Positions 49,801 through 62,380 of a DNA stretch of 64,000 nucleotides are shown here, one piece after another. The stretch's first letter is position 1. Each line of letters opens with the position of its first letter. The translations under genes were made by a program, and so were the position numbers. Under the pieces are notes generated by a model. It was not told the DNA's origin, made no database searches, and saw only the letters and a list, made by a program, of their open reading frames with translations. Source of the stretch: Anaspis maculata (Eukaryota; Arthropoda; Insecta; Coleoptera; Scraptiidae); the NCBI GenBank assembly GCA_949128115.1, contig OX421966.1, positions 992,001 through 1,056,000 of the forward strand, written 5' to 3'.

Positions 49801-52587
49801 GATCGGTTACCACTCTTGATGTTGGCAGCTACTTGTTCCAAATGCAACATCTGACAAACGAACACAAATATAGAAGAAAAGACGCAATTGTTATCCAAAG
49901 AAATCAGGTTTCAACCCACGTGACTTCAGGCTTGAACCCACGTGACTTCAGTCTTTAACCCACGTGACTTCAGGCTTCAACCCACGTGACTTTGAAAACG
50001 ATCGGTCACCACATTTGAAGTTGGCAGCTTCTCTTTCCAAACGCAACATCTGACGAACGAACACAAATATAGAAAAAAAGTCACAATTGTTATCCAAAAA
50101 GTTCAGGTTTGAACCCACGTGACTCCAGGCTCCAACCCACGTGACTTCAGGCTTCAACCCACGTGACTTTCGGAACGATCGGTTACCACTCTTGATGTTG
50201 GCAGCTACTTGTTCCAAATGCAACATCTGACGAACGAACACAAATATAGAAAAAAAGACACAATTGTTATCCAAAAAGTTCAGGTTTGAACCCACGTGAC
50301 TCCAGGCTCCAACCCACGTGACTTCAGGCTTCAACCCACGTGACTTTTGAAACGATCGGTTACCACTCTTGATGTTGGCAGCTACTTGTTCCAAATGCAA
50401 CATCTGACAAACGAACACAAATACAGAAGAAAAGACGCAATTGTTATCCAAAAAAATCAGGTTCAACCCACGTGACTTCAGGCTTGAACCCACGTGACTC
50501 CAGGCTCCAACCCACGTGACTTCAGGCTCCAAACCCACGTGACTTTCAAAACGATCGGTTACCACTCTTGATGTTGGCAGCTACTTGTTCCAAATGCAAC
50601 ATCTGACGAACGAACACAAATATAGAAAAAAAGACACAATTGTTATCCAAAAAGTTCAGGTTTGAACCCACGTGCCTCCAGGCTCCAACCCAAGTGACTT
50701 CAGGCTTCAACCCACGTGATTTTCGAAACGATCGGTTACCACTCTTGATGTTGGCAGCTACTCGTTCCTATCGCAACATCTGACAAACGAACACAAATAT
50801 AGAAGAAAAGACGCAATTGTTATCCAAAAAAATCAAGTTTGAACCCACCTGACTCCAGGCTCCAACCCACGTGACTTCAGGCTTCAACTCACGTGACTTT
50901 TAAAACGATCGGTTACCACTTTTGATGTTGGCAGCTACTCTATCCAAATGCAACATCTGACGAACGAACACAAATATAGAAGAAAAGACGCAATTGTTAT
51001 CCAGAAAAATCAGGCTTAAACCCACGTGACTTCAGGCTTGAACCCACGTGACTTCAGTCTTCAACCCACGTGACTTCAAGCATCAACCCACGTGACTTTT
51101 GAAACGATCGGTCACCACTTTTGAAGTTGGCAGCTACTCTTTCCAAACGCAACATCTGACGAACGAACACAAATATAGAAAAAAAGACACAATTGTTATC
51201 CAAAAAGTTCAGGTTTGAACCCACGTGACTCCAGGCTCTAACCCACGTGACTTCAGGCTTCAACCCACGTGACTTTCAAAACGATCGGTTACCACTCTTG
51301 ATGTTGGCAGCTACTTGTTCCAAATGCAACATCTGACAAACGAACACAAATATAGAAGAAAAGACGCAATTGTTATCCAAAAAAATCAGGTTTCAACCCA
51401 CGTGACTTCAGGCTTGAACCCACGTGACTTCAGTCTTTAACCCACGTGACTTCAGGCTTCAACCCACGTGACTTTGAAAACGATCGGTCACCACATTTGA
51501 AGTTGGCAGCTTCTCTTTCCAAACGCAACATCTGACGAACGAACACAAATATAGGAAAAAAGACACAATTGTTATCCAAAAAGTTCAGGTTTGAACCCAC
51601 GTGACTCCAGGCTCCAACCCACGTGACTTCAGGCGTCAACCCACGTGACTTTCAAAACGATCGGTTACCACTTTCGATGTTGGCAGCTACTTGTTCCCAA
51701 CGCAACATCTGACGAACGAACACAAATATAGAAGAAAAGACGCATTTGTTATCCAAAAAAATCAGGTTTCAACCCACGTGACTTCAGGCTTGAACCCACG
51801 TGTCTTCAGTCTTTAACCCACGTGACCCAAGGCTTCAACCCACGTGACTTTGAAAACGATCGGTCACCACATTTGAAGTTGGCAGCTTCTTTTTCCAAAC
51901 GCAACATCTGACGAACGAACACAAATATAGGAAAAAAGACACAATTGTTATCCAAAAAGTTCAGGTTTGAACCCACGTGACTCCAGGCTCCAACCCACGT
52001 GACTTCAGGCGTCAACCCACGTGACTTACAAAACGATCGGTTACCACTCTTGATGTTGGCAGCTACTCTATCCAAATGCAACATCTGACGAACGAACACA
52101 AATATAGAAGAAAAGACGCAATTGTTATCCAAAAAAATCAGGTTTGAACCCACCTGACTCCAGGCTCCAACCCACGTGACTTCAGGCTTCAACTCACGTG
52201 ACTTTTAAAACGATCGGTTACCACTTTTGATGTTGGCAGCTACTCTATCCAAATGCAACATCTGACGAACGAACACAAATATAGAAGAAAAGACGCAATT
52301 GTTATCCAAAAAAATCAGGCTTGCACCCACGTGACTTCAGGCTTGAACCCACGTGACTTCAGTCTTCAACCCACGTGACTTCAGGCATCAACCCACGTGA
52401 CTTTTGAAACGATCGGTCACCACTTTTGAAGTTGGCAGCTACTCTTTCCAAACGCAACATCTGACGAACGAACACAAATATAGAAAAAAAGACACAATTG
52501 TTATCCAAAAAGTTCAGGTTTGGACCCACGTGACTCCAGGCTCTAACCCACGTGACTTCAGGCTACAACCCACGTGACTTTCAAAAC
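49801..52587. repeat. Super-repeat copy 1 of 4 (2,787 bp)
   Basis: The fullest copy. In order: an alpha with CCAAAGAAATCAGG, a beta with AAAAAAAGTCACAATTG, TTTCGGAACG, AAATACAGAAG, GGCTCCAAACCC, CCCAAGTGAC, CTACTCGTTCC, ATCAAGTTTG, GACTTCAAGCATC, CTTTCGATG, then a trimer-length block with GACTTACAAAACG and GGCTTGCACCC, ending in GGCTACAACCC. Confidence 0.87.
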
Positions 52588-54821
52588 GATCGGTTACCAC
52601 TCTTGATGTTGGCAGCTACTTGTTCCAAATGCAACATCTGACAAACGAACACAAATATAGAAGAAAAGACGCAATTGTTATCCAAAGAAATCAGGTTTTA
52701 ACCCACGTGACTTCAGGCTTGAACCCACGTGACTTCAGTCTTTAACCCACGTGACTTCAGGCTTCAACCCACGTGACTTTGAAAACGATCGGTCACCACA
52801 TTTGAAGTTGGCAGCTTCTCTTTCCAAACGCAACATCTGACGAACGAACACAAATATAGAAAAAAAGTCACAATTGTTATCCAAAAAGTTCAGGTTTGAA
52901 CCCACGTGACTCCAGGCTCCAACCCACGTGACTTCAGGCTTCAACCCACGTGACTTTCGGAACGATCGGTTACCACTCTTGATGTTGGCATCTACTTGTT
53001 CCAAATGCAACATCTGACGAACGAACACAAATATAGAAAAAAAGACACAATTGTTATCCAAAAAGTTCAGGTTTGAACCCACGTGACTCCAGGCTCCAAC
53101 CCACGTGACTTCAGGCTTCAACCCACGTGACTTTTGAAACGATCGGTTACCACTCTTGATGTTGGCAGCTACTTGTTCCAAATGCAACATCTGACAAACG
53201 AACACAAATACAGAAGAAAAGACGCAATTGTTATCCAAAAAAATCAGGTTCAACCCACGTGACTTCAGGCTTGAACCCACGTGACTCCAGGCTCCAACCC
53301 ACGTGACTTCAGGCTCCAAACCCACGTGACTTTCAAAACGATCGGTTACCACTCTTGATGTTGGCAGCTACTTGTTCCAAATGCAACATCTGACGAACGA
53401 ACACAAATATAGAAAAAAAGACACAATTGTTATCCAAAAAGTTCAGGTTTGAACCCACGTGCCTCCAGGCTCCAACCCAAGTGACTTCAGGCTTCAACCC
53501 ACGTGATTTTCGAAACGATCGGTTACCACTCTTGATGTTGGCAGCTACTCGTTCCTAATGCAACATCTGACAAACGAACACAAATATAGAAGAAAAGACG
53601 CAATTGTTATCCAAAAAAATCAAGTTTGAACCCACCTGACTCCAGGCTCCAACCCACGTGACTTCAGGCTTCAACTCACGTGACTTTTAAAACGATCGGT
53701 TACCACTTTTGATGTTGGCAGCTACTCTATCCAAATGCAACATCTGACGAACGAACACAAATATAGAAGAAAAGACGCAATTGTTATCCAGAAAAATCAG
53801 GCTTAAACCCACGTGACTTCAGGCTTGAACCCACGTGACTTCAGTCTTCAACCCACGTGACTTCAAGCATCAACCCACGTGACTTTTGAAACGATCGGTC
53901 ACCACTTTTGAAGTTGGCAGCTACTCTTTCCAAACGCAACATCTGACGAACGAACACAAATATAGAAAAAAAGACACAATTGTTATCCAAAAAGTTCAGG
54001 TTTGAACCCACGTGACTCCAGGCTCTAACCCACGTGACTTCAGGCTTCAACCCACGTGACTTTCAAAACGATCGGTTACCACTCTTGATGTTGGCAGCTA
54101 CTTGTTCCAAATGCAACATCTGACAAACGAACACAAATATAGAAGAAAAGACGCAATTGTTATCCAAAAAAATCAGGTTTCAACCCACGTGACTTCAGGC
54201 TTGAACCCACGTGACTTCATTCTTCAACCCACGTGACTTCAGGCTTCAACCCACGTGACTTTGAAAACGATCGGTCACCACATTTGAAGTTGGCAGCTTC
54301 TCTTTCCAAACGCAACATCTGACGAACGAACACAAATATAGGAAAAAAGACACAATTGTTATCCAAAAAGTTCAGGTTTGAACCCACGTGACTCCAGGCT
54401 CCAACCCACGTGACTTCAGGCGTCAACCCACGTGACTTTCAAAACGATCGGTTACCACTTTCGATGTTGGCAGCTACTTGTTCCCAACGCAACATCTGAC
54501 GAACGAACACAAATATAGAAGAAAAGACGCAATTGTTATCCAAAAAAATCAGGCTTGCACCCACGTGACTTCAGGCTTGAACCCACGTGACTTCAGTCTT
54601 CAACCCACGTGACTTCAGGCATCAACCCACGTGACTTTTGAAACGATCGGTCACCACTTTTGAAGTTGGCAGCTACTCTTTCCAAACGCAACATCTGACG
54701 AACGAACACAAATATAGAAAAAAAGACACAATTGTTATCCAAAAAGTTCAGGTTTGGACCCACGTGACTCCAGGCTCTAACCCACGTGACTTCAGGCTTC
54801 AACCCACGTGACTTTCAAAAC
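52588..54821. repeat. Super-repeat copy 2 of 4 (2,234 bp, 553 bp shorter)
   Basis: It matches copy 1 at +2,787 to about 54.5 kb, then lacks 553 bp (199+177+177), a whole trimer length. CTTTCGATG with GTTCCCAACGC is joined directly to ATCAGGCTTGCACCC. It ends in GGCTTCAACCC before GGTCGG at 54,822. Confidence 0.87.
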
Positions 54822-57585
54822 GGTCGGTTACCACTCTTGATGTTGGCAGCTACTTGTTCCAAATGCAACATCTGACAAACGAACACAAATATAGAAGAAA
54901 AGACGCAATTGTTATCCAAAAAAATCAGGTTTCAACCCACGTGACTTCAGGCTTGAACCCACGTGACTTCAGTCTTTAACCCACGTGACTTCAGGCTTCA
55001 ACCCACGTGACTTTGAAAACGATCGGTCACCACATTTGAAGTTGGCAGCTTCTCTTTCCAAACGCAACATCTGACGAACGAACACAAATATAGAAAAAAA
55101 GTCACAATTGTTATCCAAAAAGTTCAGGTTTGAACCCACGTGACTCCAGACTCCAACTCACGTGACTTCAGGCTTCAACTCACGTGACTTTCGGAACGAT
55201 CGGTTACCACTCTTGATGTTGGCAGCTACTTGTTTCAAATGCAACATCTGACGAACGAACACAAATATAGAAAAAAAGACACAATTGTTATCCAAAAAGT
55301 TCAGGTTTGAACCCACGTGACTCCAGGCTCCAACCCACGTGACTTCAGGCTTCAACCCACGTGACTTTCGAAACGATCGGTTACCACTCTTGATGTTGGC
55401 AGCTACTTGTTCCAAATGCAACATCTGACAAACGAACACAAATACAGAAGAAAAGACGCAATTGTTATCCAAAAAAATCAGGTTCAACCCACGTGACTTC
55501 AGGCTTGAACCCACGTGACTCCAGGCTCCAACCCACGTGACTTTCAAAACGATCGGTTACCACTCTTGATGTTGGCAGCTACTTGTTCCAAATGCAACAT
55601 CTGACGAACGAACACAAATATAGAAAAAAAGACACAATTGTTATCCAAAAAGTTCAGGTTTGAACCCACGTGCCTCCAGGCTCCAACCCAAGTGACTTCA
55701 GGCTTCAACCCACAAGATTTTCGAAACGATCGGTTACCACTCTTGATGTTGGCAGCTACTTGTTCCTAATGCAACATCTGACAAACGAACACAAATATAG
55801 AAGAAAAGACGCAATTGTTATCCAAAAAAATCAAGTTTGAACCCACCTGACTCCAGGCTCCAACCCACGTGACTTCAGGCTTCAACTCACGTGACTTTTA
55901 AAACGATCGGTTACCACTTTTGATGTTGGCAGCTACTCTATCCAAATGCAACATCTGACGAACGAACACAAATATAGAAGAAAAGACGCAATTGTTATCC
56001 AGAAAAATCAGGCTTAAACCCACGTGACTTCAGGCTTGAACCCACGTGACTTCAGTCTTCAACCCACGTGACTTCAGGCATCAACCCACGTGACTTTTGA
56101 AACGATCGGTCACCACTTTTGAAGTTGGCAGCTACTCTTTCCAAACGCAACATCTGACGAACGAACACAAATATAGGAAAAAAGACACAATTGTTATCCA
56201 AAAAGTTCAGGTTTGAACCCACGTGACTCCAGGCTCTAACCCACGTGACTTCAGGCTTCAACCCACGTGACTTTCAAAACGATCGGTTACCACTCTTGAT
56301 GTTGGCAGCTACTTGTTCCAAATGCAACATCTGACAAACGAACACAAATATAGAAGAAAAGACGCAATTGTTATCCAAAAAAATCAGGTTTCAACCCACG
56401 TGACTTCAGGCTTGAACCCACGTGACTTCAGTCTTTAACCCACGTGACTTCAGGCTTCAACCCACGTGACTTTGAAAACGATCGGTCACCACATTTGAAG
56501 TTGGCAGCTTCTCTTTCCAAACGCAACATCTGACGAACGAACACAAATATAGGAAAAAAGACACAATTGTTATCCAAAAAGTTCAGGTTTGAACCCACGT
56601 GACTCCAGGCTCCAACCCACGTGACTTCAGGCGTCAACCCACGTGACTTTCAAAACGATCGGTTACCACTTTCGATGTTGGCAGCTACTTGTTCCCAACG
56701 CAACATCTGACGAACGAACACAAATATAGAAGAAAAGACGCAATTGTTATCCAAAAAAATCAGGTTTCAACCCACGTGACTTCAGGCTTGAACCCACGTG
56801 TCTTCAGTCTTTAACCCACGTGACCCCAGGCTTCAACCCACGTGACTTTGAAAACGATCGGTCACCACATTTGAAGTTGGCAGCTTCTCTTTCCAAACGC
56901 AACATCTGACGAACGAACACAAATATAGGAAAAAAGACACAATTGTTATCCAAAAAGTTCAGGTTTGAACCCACGTGACTCCAGGCTCCAACCCACGTGA
57001 CTTCAGGCGTCAACCCACGTGACTTACAAAACGATCGGTTACCACTCTTGATGTTGGCAGCTACTCTATCCAAATGCAACATCTGACGAACGAACACAAA
57101 TATAGAAGAAAAGACGCAATTGTTATCCAAAAAAATCAGGTTTGAACCCACCTGACTCCAGGCTCCAACCCACGTGACTTCAGGCTTCAACTCACGTGAC
57201 TTTTAAAACGATCGGTTACCACTTTTGATGTTGGCAGCTACTCTATCCAAATGCAACATCTGACGAACGAACACAAATATAGAAGAAAAGACGCAATTGT
57301 TATCCAAAAAAATCAGGCTTGCACCCACGTGACTTCAGGCTTGAACCCACGTGACTTCAGTCTTCAACCCACGTGACTTCAGGCATCAACCCACGTGACT
57401 TTTGAAACGATCGGTCACCACTTTTGAAGTTGGCAGCTACTCTTTCCAAACGCAACATCTGACGAACGAACACAAATATAGAAAAAAAGACACAATTGTT
57501 ATCCAAAAAGTTCAGGTTTGGACCCACGTGACTCCAGGCTCTAACCCACGTGACTTCAGGCTACAACCCACGTGACTTTCAAAAC
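54822..57585. repeat. Super-repeat copy 3 of 4 (2,764 bp, one 23-bp tail cell shorter)
   Basis: It lacks the GGCTCCAAACCC cell (23 bp) near 55,540, which accounts for the difference of 23 bp from copy 1. Other private changes are CCAGACTCCAACTCACG near 55,146 and CCCACAAGATTTTCG near 55,711, where CACGTG became CACAAG. It opens with GGTCGG at 54,822, a change in the otherwise conserved GATCGG. Confidence 0.85.
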
Positions 57586-59997
57586 GATCGGTTACCACTC
57601 TTGATGTTGGCAGCTACTTGTTCCAAATGCAACATCTGACAAACGAACACAAATATAGAAGAAAAGACGCAATTGTTATCCAAAGAAATCAGGTTTCAAC
57701 CCACGTGACTTCAGGCTTGAACCCACGTGACTTCAGGCTTCAACCCACGTGACTTTCGGAACGATCGGTTACCACTCTTGATGTTGGCAGCTACTTGTTC
57801 CAAATGCAACATCTGACGAACGAACACAAATATAGAAAAAAAGACACAATTGTTATCCAAAAAGTTCAGGTTTGAACCCACGTGACTCCAGGCTCCAACC
57901 CACGTGACTTCAGGCTTCAACCCACGTGACTTTTGAAACGATCGGTTACCACTCTTGATGTTGGCAGCTACTTGTTCCAAATGCAACATCTGACAAACGA
58001 ACACAAATACAGAAGAAAAGACGCGATTGTTATCCAAAAAAATCAGGTTCAACCCACGTGACTTCAGGCTTGAACCCACGTGACTCCAGGCTCCAACCCA
58101 CGTGACTTCAGGCTCCAAACCCACGTGACTTTCAAAACGATCGGTTACCACTCTTGATGTTGGCAGCTACTTGTTCCAAATGCAACATCTGACGAACGAA
58201 CACAAATATAGAAAAAAAGACACAATTGTTATCCAAAAAGTTCAGGTTTGAACCCACGTGCCTCCAGGCTCCAACCCAAGTGACTTCAGGCTTCAACCCA
58301 CGTGATTTTCGAAACGATCGGTTACCACTCTTGATGTTGGCAGCTACTCGTTCCTAATGCAACATCTGACAAACGAACACAAATATAGAAGAAAAGACGC
58401 AATTGTTATCCAAAAAAATCAAGTTTGAACCCACCTGACTCCAGGCTCCAACCCACGTGACTTCAGGCTTCAACTCACGTGACTTTTAAAACGATCGGTT
58501 ACCACTTTTGATGTTGGCAGCTACTCTATCCAAATGCAACATCTGACGAACGAACACAAATATAGAAGAAAAGACGCAATTGTTATCCAGAAAAATCAGG
58601 CTTAAACCCACGTGACTTCAGGCTTGAACCCACGTGACTTCAGTCTTCAACCCACGTGACTTCAAGCATCAACCCACGTGACTTTTGAAACGATCGGTCA
58701 CCACTTTTGAAGTTGGCAGCTACTCTTTCCAAACGCAACATCTGACGAACGAACACAAATATAGAAAAAAAGACACAATTGTTATCCAAAAAGTTCAGGT
58801 TTGAACCCACGTGACTCCAGGCTCTAACCCACGTGACTTCAGGCTTCAACCCACGTGACTTTCAAAACGATCGGTTACCACTCTTGATGTTGGCAGCTAC
58901 TTGTTCCAAATGCAACATCTGACAAACGAACACAAATATAGAAGAAAAGACGCAATTGTTATCCAAAAAAATCAGGTTTCAACCCACGTGACTTCAGGCT
59001 TGAACCCACGTGACTTCAGTCTTTAACCCACGTGACTTCAGGCTTCAACCCACGTGACTTTGAAAACGATCGGTCACCACATTTGAAGTTGGCAGCTTCT
59101 CTTTCCAAACGCAACATCTGACGAACGAACACAAATATAGGAAAAAAGACACAATTGTTATCCAAAAAGTTCAGGTTTGAACCCACGTGACTCCAGGCTC
59201 CAACCCACGTGACTTCAGGCGTCAACCCACGTGACTTTCAAAACGATCGGTTACCACTTTCGATGTTGGCAGCTACTTGTTCCCAACGCAACATCTGACG
59301 AACGAACACAAATATAGAAGAAAAGACGCAATTGTTATCCAAAAAAATCAGGTTTCAACCCACGTGACTTCAGGCTTGAACCCACGTGTCTTCAGTCTTT
59401 AACCCACGTGACCCCAGGCTTCAACCCACGTGACTTTGAAAACGATCGGTCACCACATTTGAAGTTGGCAGCTTCTCTTTCCAAACGCAACATCTGACGA
59501 ACGAACACAAATATAGGAAAAAAGACACAATTGTTATCCAAAAAGTTCAGGTTTGAACCCACGTGACTCCAGGCTCCAACCCACGTGACTTCAGGCGTCA
59601 ACCCACGTGACTTACAAAACGATCGGTTACCACTCTTGATGTTGGCAGCTACTCTATCCAAATGCAACATCTGACGAACGAACACAAATATAGAAGAAAA
59701 GACGCAATTGTTATCCAAAAAAATCAGGTTTGAACCCACCTGACTCCAGGCTCCAACCCACGTGACTTCAGGCTTCAACTCACGTGACTTTTAAAACGAT
59801 CGGTTACCACTTTTGATGTTGGCAGCTACTCTATCCAAATGCAACATCTGACGAACGAACACAAATATAGAAGAAAAGACGCAATTGTTATCCAAAAAAA
59901 TCAGGCTTGCACCCACGTGACTTCAGGCTTGAACCCACGTGACTTCAGTCTTCAACCCACGTGACTTCAGGCATCAACCCACGTGACTTTTGAAACG
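57586..59997. repeat. Super-repeat copy 4 of 4 (2,412 bp, about two monomers shorter)
   Basis: Near 57.73 kb the alpha with CCAAAGAAATC passes straight to GGCTTCAACCC and TTTCGGAACG, so one tail cell and the beta with GTCACAATTG (22+177 bp) are absent. At its right end the last 177-bp monomer of the unit is replaced by the block starting at 59,998. The total shortfall is 375 bp, about 199+177. Confidence 0.83.
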
Positions 59998-61257
59998 ATC
60001 GGTTACCACTTTTGATGTTGGCAGCTACTTGTTCCAAATGCAACATCTGACGAACGAACACAAATATAAAAGAAAAGACGCAATTGTTATCCAAAAAAAT
60101 CATGTTTTAACCCACGTGACTTCAGGTTTGAACCCACGTGACTTCAGTCTTCAACCCACGTGACTTCAGGCTCCAACCCACGTGACTTTCGAAACGATCG
60201 GTTACCACTCTTGATGTTGGCAGCTACTTGTTCCAAATGCAACATCTGACGAACGAACACAAATATAGGAAAAAAGACACAATTGTTATCCAAAAAGTTC
60301 AGGTTTGAACCCACGTGACTCCAGGCTCCAACCCACGTGACTTTCGAAACGATCGGTTACCACTCTTGATGTTGGCAGCCTCTTGTTCCAAATGCAACAT
60401 CTGACAAACGAACACAAATATAGAAGAAAAGACGCAATTGTTATCCAAAAAAATCAGGTTCCAACCCACGTGACTTCAGGCTTGAACCCACGTGACTCCA
60501 GTCTTCAACCCACGTGACTTCAGGCTTCAACCCACGTGACTTTGAAAACGATCGGTCACCACATTTGAAGTTGGCAGCTTCTCTATCCAAACGCAACATC
60601 TGACGAACGAACACAAATATAGAAAAAAAGACACAATTGTTATCCAAAAAGTTCAGGTTTGAACCCACGTGACTCCAGGCTCCAACTCGCGTGACTTCAG
60701 GCTTCAACCCACGTGACTTTCAAAACGATCGGTTACCACTCTTGATGTTGGCAGCTACTTGTTCCAAACGCAACATCTGACGAACGAACACAAATATAGA
60801 AAAAAAGACACAATTGTCATCCAAAAAGTTCAGGTTTGAACCCACGTGACTCCAGGCTCCAACTCGCGTGACTTCAGGCTTCAACCCACGTGACTTTCAA
60901 AACGATCGGTTACCACTCTTGATGTTGGCAGCTACTTGTTCCAAACGCAACATCTGACGAACGAACACAAATATAGAAAAAAAGACACAATTGTTATCCA
61001 AAAAGTTCAGGTTTGAACCCACGTGACTCCAGGCTCCAACCCACGTGACTTCAGGCTTCAACCCACGTGACTTTCGAAACGATCGGTTACCACTCTTGAT
61101 GTTGGCAGCTACTTGTTCCAAATGCAACATCTGACGAACGAACACAAATATAGAAAAAAAGACACAATTGTTATCCAAAAAGTTCAGGTTTGAACCCACC
61201 TGACTCCAGGCTCCAACCCACGTGACTTCAGGCTTCAACCCACGTGACTTTTAAAAC
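59998..61257. repeat. Partial third copy of the left part of the 4,224-bp unit
   Basis: From 60,196 to about 61,250 it is colinear with 41,530 to about 42,590 at +18,666. It includes the 155-bp monomer (60,196-60,350), GGCAGCCTCTTG, AACTCGCGTGAC and ATTGTCATCC. The opening monomer has one more 22-bp tail cell than its counterpart at 41,353, and ATATAGTAAAAAAG is absent, so this copy separated from the 41-46 kb pair before they were duplicated. Confidence 0.8.
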
Positions 61258-62165
61258 GATCGGTTACCACTTTAGATGTTGACAGCTACTTGATCCAAAT
61301 GCAACATCTGACGAACGAACACAAATATAGAAGAAAAGACGCAATTGTTATCCAAAAAAATCAGGCTTAAACCCACGTGACTTCAGGCTTGAACCCACGT
61401 GACTTCAGTCTTCAACCCACGTGACTTCAGGCATCAACCCACGTGACTTTTGAAACGATCGGTCACCACTTTTGAAGTTGGCAGCTACTCTTTCCAAACG
61501 CAACATCTGACGAACGAACACAAATATAGAAAAAAAGACACAATTGTTATCCAAAAAGTTCAGGTTTGAACCCACGTGACTCCAGGCTCTAACCCACGTG
61601 ACTTCAGGCTTCAACCCACGTGACTTTCAAAACGATCGGTTACCACTCTTGATGTTGGCAGCTACTTGTTCCAAATGCAACATCTGACAAACGAACACAA
61701 ATATAGAAGAATAGACGCAATTGTTATCCAAAAAAATCAGGTTTCAACCCACGTGACTTCGGGCTTGAACCCACGTGACTTCAGTCTTTAACCCACGTGA
61801 CTTCAGGCTTCAACCCACGTGACTTTGAAAACGATCGGTCACCACATTTGAAGTTGGCAGCTTCTCTTTCCAAACGCAACATCTGACGATCGAACACAAA
61901 TATAGAAAAAAAGACACAATTGTTATCCAAAAAGTTCAGGTTTGAACCCACGTGACTCCAGGCTCCAACTCACGTGACTTTCGAAACGATCGGTTACCAC
62001 TCTTGATGTTGGCAGCCTCTTGTTCCAAATGCAACATCTGACAAACGAACACAAATATAGAAGAAAAGACGCGATTGTTATCCAAAAAAAATCGGGTTTC
62101 AACCCACGTGACTTCAGGCTTGAACCCACGTGACTTCAGGCTTCAACCCACGTGACTTTCAAAAC
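61258..62165. repeat. Mixed monomers before the foldback
   Basis: Ordinary alpha, beta and ACTTTTGAAGTTGG-type monomers with private changes such as ACTTTAGATGTTGACAGC near 61,270, GACGATCGAACAC near 61,886, AGAATAGACGC near 61,710 and AAAAAAAATCGGG near 62,085. No higher-order period is evident. Confidence 0.78.
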
Positions 62166-62380
62166 GATCGGTTACCACTCTTGATGTTGGCAGCTACTTG
62201 TTCCAAACGCAACATCTGACGAACGAACACAAATATAGAAAAAAAGACACAATTGTCATCCAAAAAGTTCAGGTTTGAACACGTGGGTTCAAACCTGAAC
62301 TTTTTGGATGACAATTGTGTCTTTTTTTCTATATTTGTGTTCGTTCGACTTCAGGCTTCAACCCACGTGACTTTCAAAAC
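62166..62380. repeat. Rearranged 215-bp monomer carrying an inverted copy of its own core
   Basis: Monomer starts at 62,166 and 62,381 are 215 bp apart, which does not fit 111+22n. The core runs normally to GGTTTGAAC at 62,280. Then about 66 bp of reverse-complement core replace about 28 bp of tail, and the normal direction resumes at GACTTCAGG near 62,347. The net change from a 177-bp monomer is +38 bp, as observed. Confidence 0.9.
62220..62347. repeat. Perfect 61-nt inverted repeat with 6-nt spacer
   Basis: The left arm is 62,220-62,280 and the right arm 62,287-62,347; the spacer ACGTGG is 62,281-62,286. I compared the arms base by base and found no mismatch, including the seven-A run and the rarer ATTGTCATCC variant. 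The next outward pair (62,219/62,348) is A/A and does not pair. The right arm is thus a copy of this monomer's own core and not of a distant one. It could extrude as a cruciform or hairpin. Confidence 0.95.

Noticed and set aside
21273..59997. Kilobase-scale duplications as assembly errors
   Set aside because: They are not fully identical (single-base differences, whole-monomer gaps and chimeric junction monomers), which is expected of biological unequal exchange. Assembly error cannot be excluded without reads.
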